Under the pieces are notes generated by a model. The model did not search any database. It was not told the DNA's origin and saw nothing but the letters and a program-made list of their open reading frames with translations. A program made the position numbers and the translations under genes. DNA of 7,239 bases from CAIVAT01 sp037139855. Lineage in GTDB: Bacteria > Bacteroidota > Bacteroidia > Bacteroidales > FEN-979. Positions 4,860-7,239 of the stretch are shown here, in pieces. The stretch spans positions 1 to 7,239 of the forward strand of contig JBAXFM010000257.1 in NCBI GenBank assembly GCA_037139855.1, written 5' to 3'. Each line of letters starts with the position of its first letter. Position 1 is the stretch's first letter.

Positions 4860-5963
4860 TTATTTGGGAGAAACACTGCCGTTGAGTTGTTGAACTTTAA
4901 TCTTATCATTTTTAGTCAGCCCTGATAAAATCTGGATGTTTATACCATCAGAAAGACCGGTTTTGATGTAGCGCTTTTCAAATTTTTGAGACGAAGTCTC
5001 TACCTCCACATAGGCTGAATCCCCTTCAAAAAGGAGGGCAGCTTCCTTCACTGCAAGAACATTGTCCTTGTGATCAAGCATGATGTCGGCATTGGCACTG
5101 TATCCGGCCCTGATAAACTGGTTCTCCTTCAATTTAACATCAGCTTTGATTTCGAACTGCACTGCTCCGTTTTCCAGGATTCCCTTTGGCGAGATGTATT
5201 TAAGGGTGGCATGGAAGGTGTCATTTTCAATGGCCCCGATGGTCAGTTGAAGGTCCATCCCTGGCTTGATCTTACCTACTTCGGTTTCATCAACTTTTCC
5301 CTGGAAAATCATATCCCCTACATCGGCTACTGTTGCAATGGTGGTACCTGCGTTGAAGTTATTGGTTTCAATCACGCTATTTCCAACTTTGATCGGAATA
5401 TCAAGCAACATGCCTTCAATGGTTGACCTGATCAGGGTATTGGTCGTTTTTCCCGATTTTTTATTGACTCCTTCACGAATCAGTTCAAGGTTTGCTTCAG
5501 CCGCATCAACTTCCTGCCGGGCATTTTTATATATGACTTGTGTTTGTTGATTTTCCACAGCAGATATGACGCCCTGGCTATAAAGTTTTTCCTGCCGGTC
5601 AGCATTCAGTTTGGCATCATCAATAGCGATTTTCGCTCTTTCAAGACGGGCTTCAGCATTGTTGAGGTTAATCAGATCGGGGATGATCCGAACCCGTGCT
5701 ATAATATCACCTTGTCTGACCTGTTTGCCAGCCTGTACGAAAATTTCTTCTACAATTCCCGAAACCTGCGGCTTTATCTCAATCTCCTTTCGGGGAATCA
5801 CCGACCCTGTGGCAACGGTTTTTTTGATAATGTTCGTCATGAATGGCTTTTCCGTTTGAAAAACGACTGGTTTTTCCTGAGATTTCCGGTAGAGGTAAAC
5901 AATGGTTGCCGCGAACACCGCAAGAATGAGAATCAGAACAGAAATTTTGATGATTTTTTTCAT
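4860..5963 (-). CDS. HlyD/MacA-family periplasmic adaptor (membrane fusion protein)
   Basis: A 367-residue adaptor linking an inner-membrane ABC permease to an outer-membrane exit duct. The N-terminus is a short basic stretch and one membrane anchor (about 5-25); there is no lipobox cysteine. Then come the first lipoyl half (about 60-92, with PQVSGIVEEIFVQAGKQVRQ), a coiled-coil hairpin rich in A/E/K/R (about 95-157), the second lipoyl half (about 175-213, with TIEGMLLDIPIKVG), a beta-barrel domain (about 215-290) and a membrane-proximal domain to the end. Length and domain order fit MacA-like proteins paired with MacB-type permeases. The gene starts 13 nt after the permease stop, so the two are co-transcribed. 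The substrate cannot be told from the sequence. Confidence 0.93.
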   Translation of the reverse strand: MKKIIKISVLILILAVFAATIVYLYRKSQEKPVVFQTEKPFMTNIIKKTVATGSVIPRKEIEIKPQVSGIVEEIFVQAGKQVRQGDIIARVRIIPDLINLNNAEARLERAKIAIDDAKLNADRQEKLYSQGVISAVENQQTQVIYKNARQEVDAAEANLELIREGVNKKSGKTTNTLIRSTIEGMLLDIPIKVGNSVIETNNFNAGTTIATVADVGDMIFQGKVDETEVGKIKPGMDLQLTIGAIENDTFHATLKYISPKGILENGAVQFEIKADVKLKENQFIRAGYSANADIMLDHKDNVLAVKEAALLFEGDSAYVEVETSSQKFEKRYIKTGLSDGINIQILSGLTKNDKIKVQQLNGSVSPK

Positions 5964-5976
5964 GGAAAATTATTTA

Positions 5977-7239
5977 TTATTCATATCTAAGTGCATCAAT
6001 GGGTTTCACAGAAACCGCTCTTCTGGCCGGAATCAACCCAGCCAGGGCTCCGCAAAATACCAGGATCGTCAAGGCTGTTACCGCCACCGAAAAATCAATT
6101 CCCGGATGTACAAACATCTCGGTGTTGGCTCCGGAAGAACCAAGTAAATAATTGATCAATTCAAGCAGTCCGACGCCGATCACCAGTCCAAAATAACCGG
6201 CAAAGGTGGTCAGTACCACAGATTCCATCATAATTTGACTTATTACTTTCCAGGGGGTCGCGCCCAACGCCCGCTGGATTCCGATCTCCTTGGTCCGTTC
6301 CCTCACTACCACCAGCATGATGTTACTCACACCAATAACCCCGGCAAGCAAGGTACCCGTTCCGACAATCCAAACCAACAGCCGGATGCCAAAGAATAAG
6401 CCCTGCATCTGGTCATACTCTTTTTTTAAGTTAAAATGGCCAACAGCAGCATCGTCTGCCGGGGCAACCGAATGTCGTTTTTTTAACAACCTGATTGTTT
6501 TCTCCTCAACTACCGAAACAGGAATGTCATCTTTGGAGGTGATGGAAAAAAAACCAACGGCATTTCCATAATTGTATGTTTGCTGCAGGGTAGTGAAGGG
6601 GATGTAGATGTTCTGATTTTCTTCGTTTGCCTGTTCTCCGGTTCTTTTAGAAGTGAAAATTCCGATTACCTGGAAGTAAACGCCCTGGATTTGTATATAT
6701 TGATTGATAGGATGTTCCTCTTTTTTGAAAAGGAAATCAACCACCCGGCTGCCAATCACTGCAACCTTGCGCTTGTCTTTGATATCCAGGTCGTTGATAA
6801 ACCGTCCCTCGACGAAGTTCAGGGGATCAATTTTGTTAAATGCCGGGTAATCACCCATGATGTTAAATATGCCCGACTTTAATCCCCTGATCACGTTATT
6901 GGTTTGCATATACCCTCCGGCTTGCATGCGGGGAGCAAGATATTTTATTTCAGGAATGGAGTGCTGAATGGCAATAACGTCTTCATTGTCAAAGTTGTAT
7001 CTTCTGCCACGCGGAAAACCTTTGTATGGGATCGTGGTTTGCTGGGTCCAGATAAATACACTGTTGGTGGCCATGTCGCCGAAATTCTGTGTCACGCCAC
7101 GCTGAAGCCCGTTACCCGAACCCAGCATGATTACAAGCATAAATATGCCCCAGAAAACGCCAAAAGCCGTCAGAAACGTCCTGAGTTTATTTTTACTCAA
7201 AACATGATAAATTTCCTGCCAACGATCTAGGTCAAACAT
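5977..7239 (-). CDS. MacB/FtsX-type ABC transporter permease
   Basis: A 420-residue permease without a fused ATPase domain. The layout is typical: TM1 at about 21-41 after RWQEIYHVLSKNKLRTFLTA, a large periplasmic MacB_PCD-like domain (about 45-280), TM2 at about 283-309, the cytoplasmic coupling segment VRERTKEIGIQRALGATPWK (312-331), TM3 at about 337-364, TM4 at about 385-404, and the closing PARRAVSVKPIDALRYE (404-420). The start codon occupies the last three bases of the window. N-terminal sequence and length agree with known family members, so the protein is probably complete, though an upstream start cannot be excluded. It pairs with the adaptor gene 13 nt downstream. The required ABC ATPase is not beside it in the window and is probably encoded upstream of 7239. 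Such systems export antibiotics, peptides or lipid-linked compounds; the substrate here is unknown. Confidence 0.93.
   Translation of the reverse strand: MFDLDRWQEIYHVLSKNKLRTFLTAFGVFWGIFMLVIMLGSGNGLQRGVTQNFGDMATNSVFIWTQQTTIPYKGFPRGRRYNFDNEDVIAIQHSIPEIKYLAPRMQAGGYMQTNNVIRGLKSGIFNIMGDYPAFNKIDPLNFVEGRFINDLDIKDKRKVAVIGSRVVDFLFKKEEHPINQYIQIQGVYFQVIGIFTSKRTGEQANEENQNIYIPFTTLQQTYNYGNAVGFFSITSKDDIPVSVVEEKTIRLLKKRHSVAPADDAAVGHFNLKKEYDQMQGLFFGIRLLVWIVGTGTLLAGVIGVSNIMLVVVRERTKEIGIQRALGATPWKVISQIMMESVVLTTFAGYFGLVIGVGLLELINYLLGSSGANTEMFVHPGIDFSVAVTALTILVFCGALAGLIPARRAVSVKPIDALRYE

Noticed and set aside
5538..5990. Plus-strand open frame of 150 codons
   Set aside because: It is antisense to the HlyD-type adaptor, which has full domain structure; a shadow frame.
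1..7239. tRNA, rRNA, CRISPR array, insertion sequence or prophage signs
   Set aside because: No cloverleaf-like segment, regularly spaced repeat, transposase or terminal inverted repeat was seen on either strand.

Overview
The window looks like a chromosomal segment of a Bacteroidota (Bacteroidetes) bacterium, probably an anaerobe or facultative anaerobe. The reasons are moderate GC, AT-rich leaders mostly without Shine-Dalgarno sequences, promoter elements of the Bacteroidota type (-7 TAnnTTTG, in one case with a well-spaced -33 TTTG), and the N-terminal style of the MacB-like permease. All calls were made by reading the sequence; no searches were run.

Left part (1-2927, minus strand): a tight co-directional gene set, read right to left. 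It holds a soluble ABC-type ATPase (2130-2927), a cysteine-rich HypB/UreG-like G3E GTPase (1419-2120), a NifS/IscS-type cysteine desulfurase (224-1432, start overlapping the GTPase end) and a small membrane protein resembling DUF6356 (1-220, cut by the window edge). Gaps are 9 nt, -14 nt and 3 nt, so this is almost certainly one transcript. A sulfur donor next to two P-loop NTPases, one of them a metallochaperone-type GTPase with three cysteine pairs, suggests assembly, insertion or repair of a metal-sulfur cofactor. The client enzyme is not in the window.

Middle (2928-4212): a 114-bp divergent control region carries a TACACTA-N12-TAGTGTA inverted repeat between two candidate -7 boxes. On the plus strand follow an FNR/CRP-family regulator with an incomplete N-terminal cysteine set (3042-3746) and, 10 nt later, an Rrf2/IscR-family regulator with four cysteines (3757-4173). 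Both families include Fe-S based sensors of O2, NO or cluster status, which fits control of the divergent cofactor operon. A strong hairpin at 4177-4211 closes this unit and probably also terminates the convergent gene.

Right part (4247-7239, minus strand): a MacB/FtsX-type ABC permease (5977-7239, start codon on the last bases of the window), a HlyD/MacA-type periplasmic adaptor (4860-5963), then after a 256-bp gap a small secreted protein with a TonB-C-like domain (4247-4603) with its own well-formed promoter. The permease and adaptor form a tripartite export system whose ATPase and outer-membrane partner must lie outside the window. This part looks ordinary and unrelated to the cofactor locus.

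The most interesting element is the divergent regulator/cofactor-operon pair (1-4173), a candidate redox-regulated metallocofactor maturation system that I cannot match to a named pathway.
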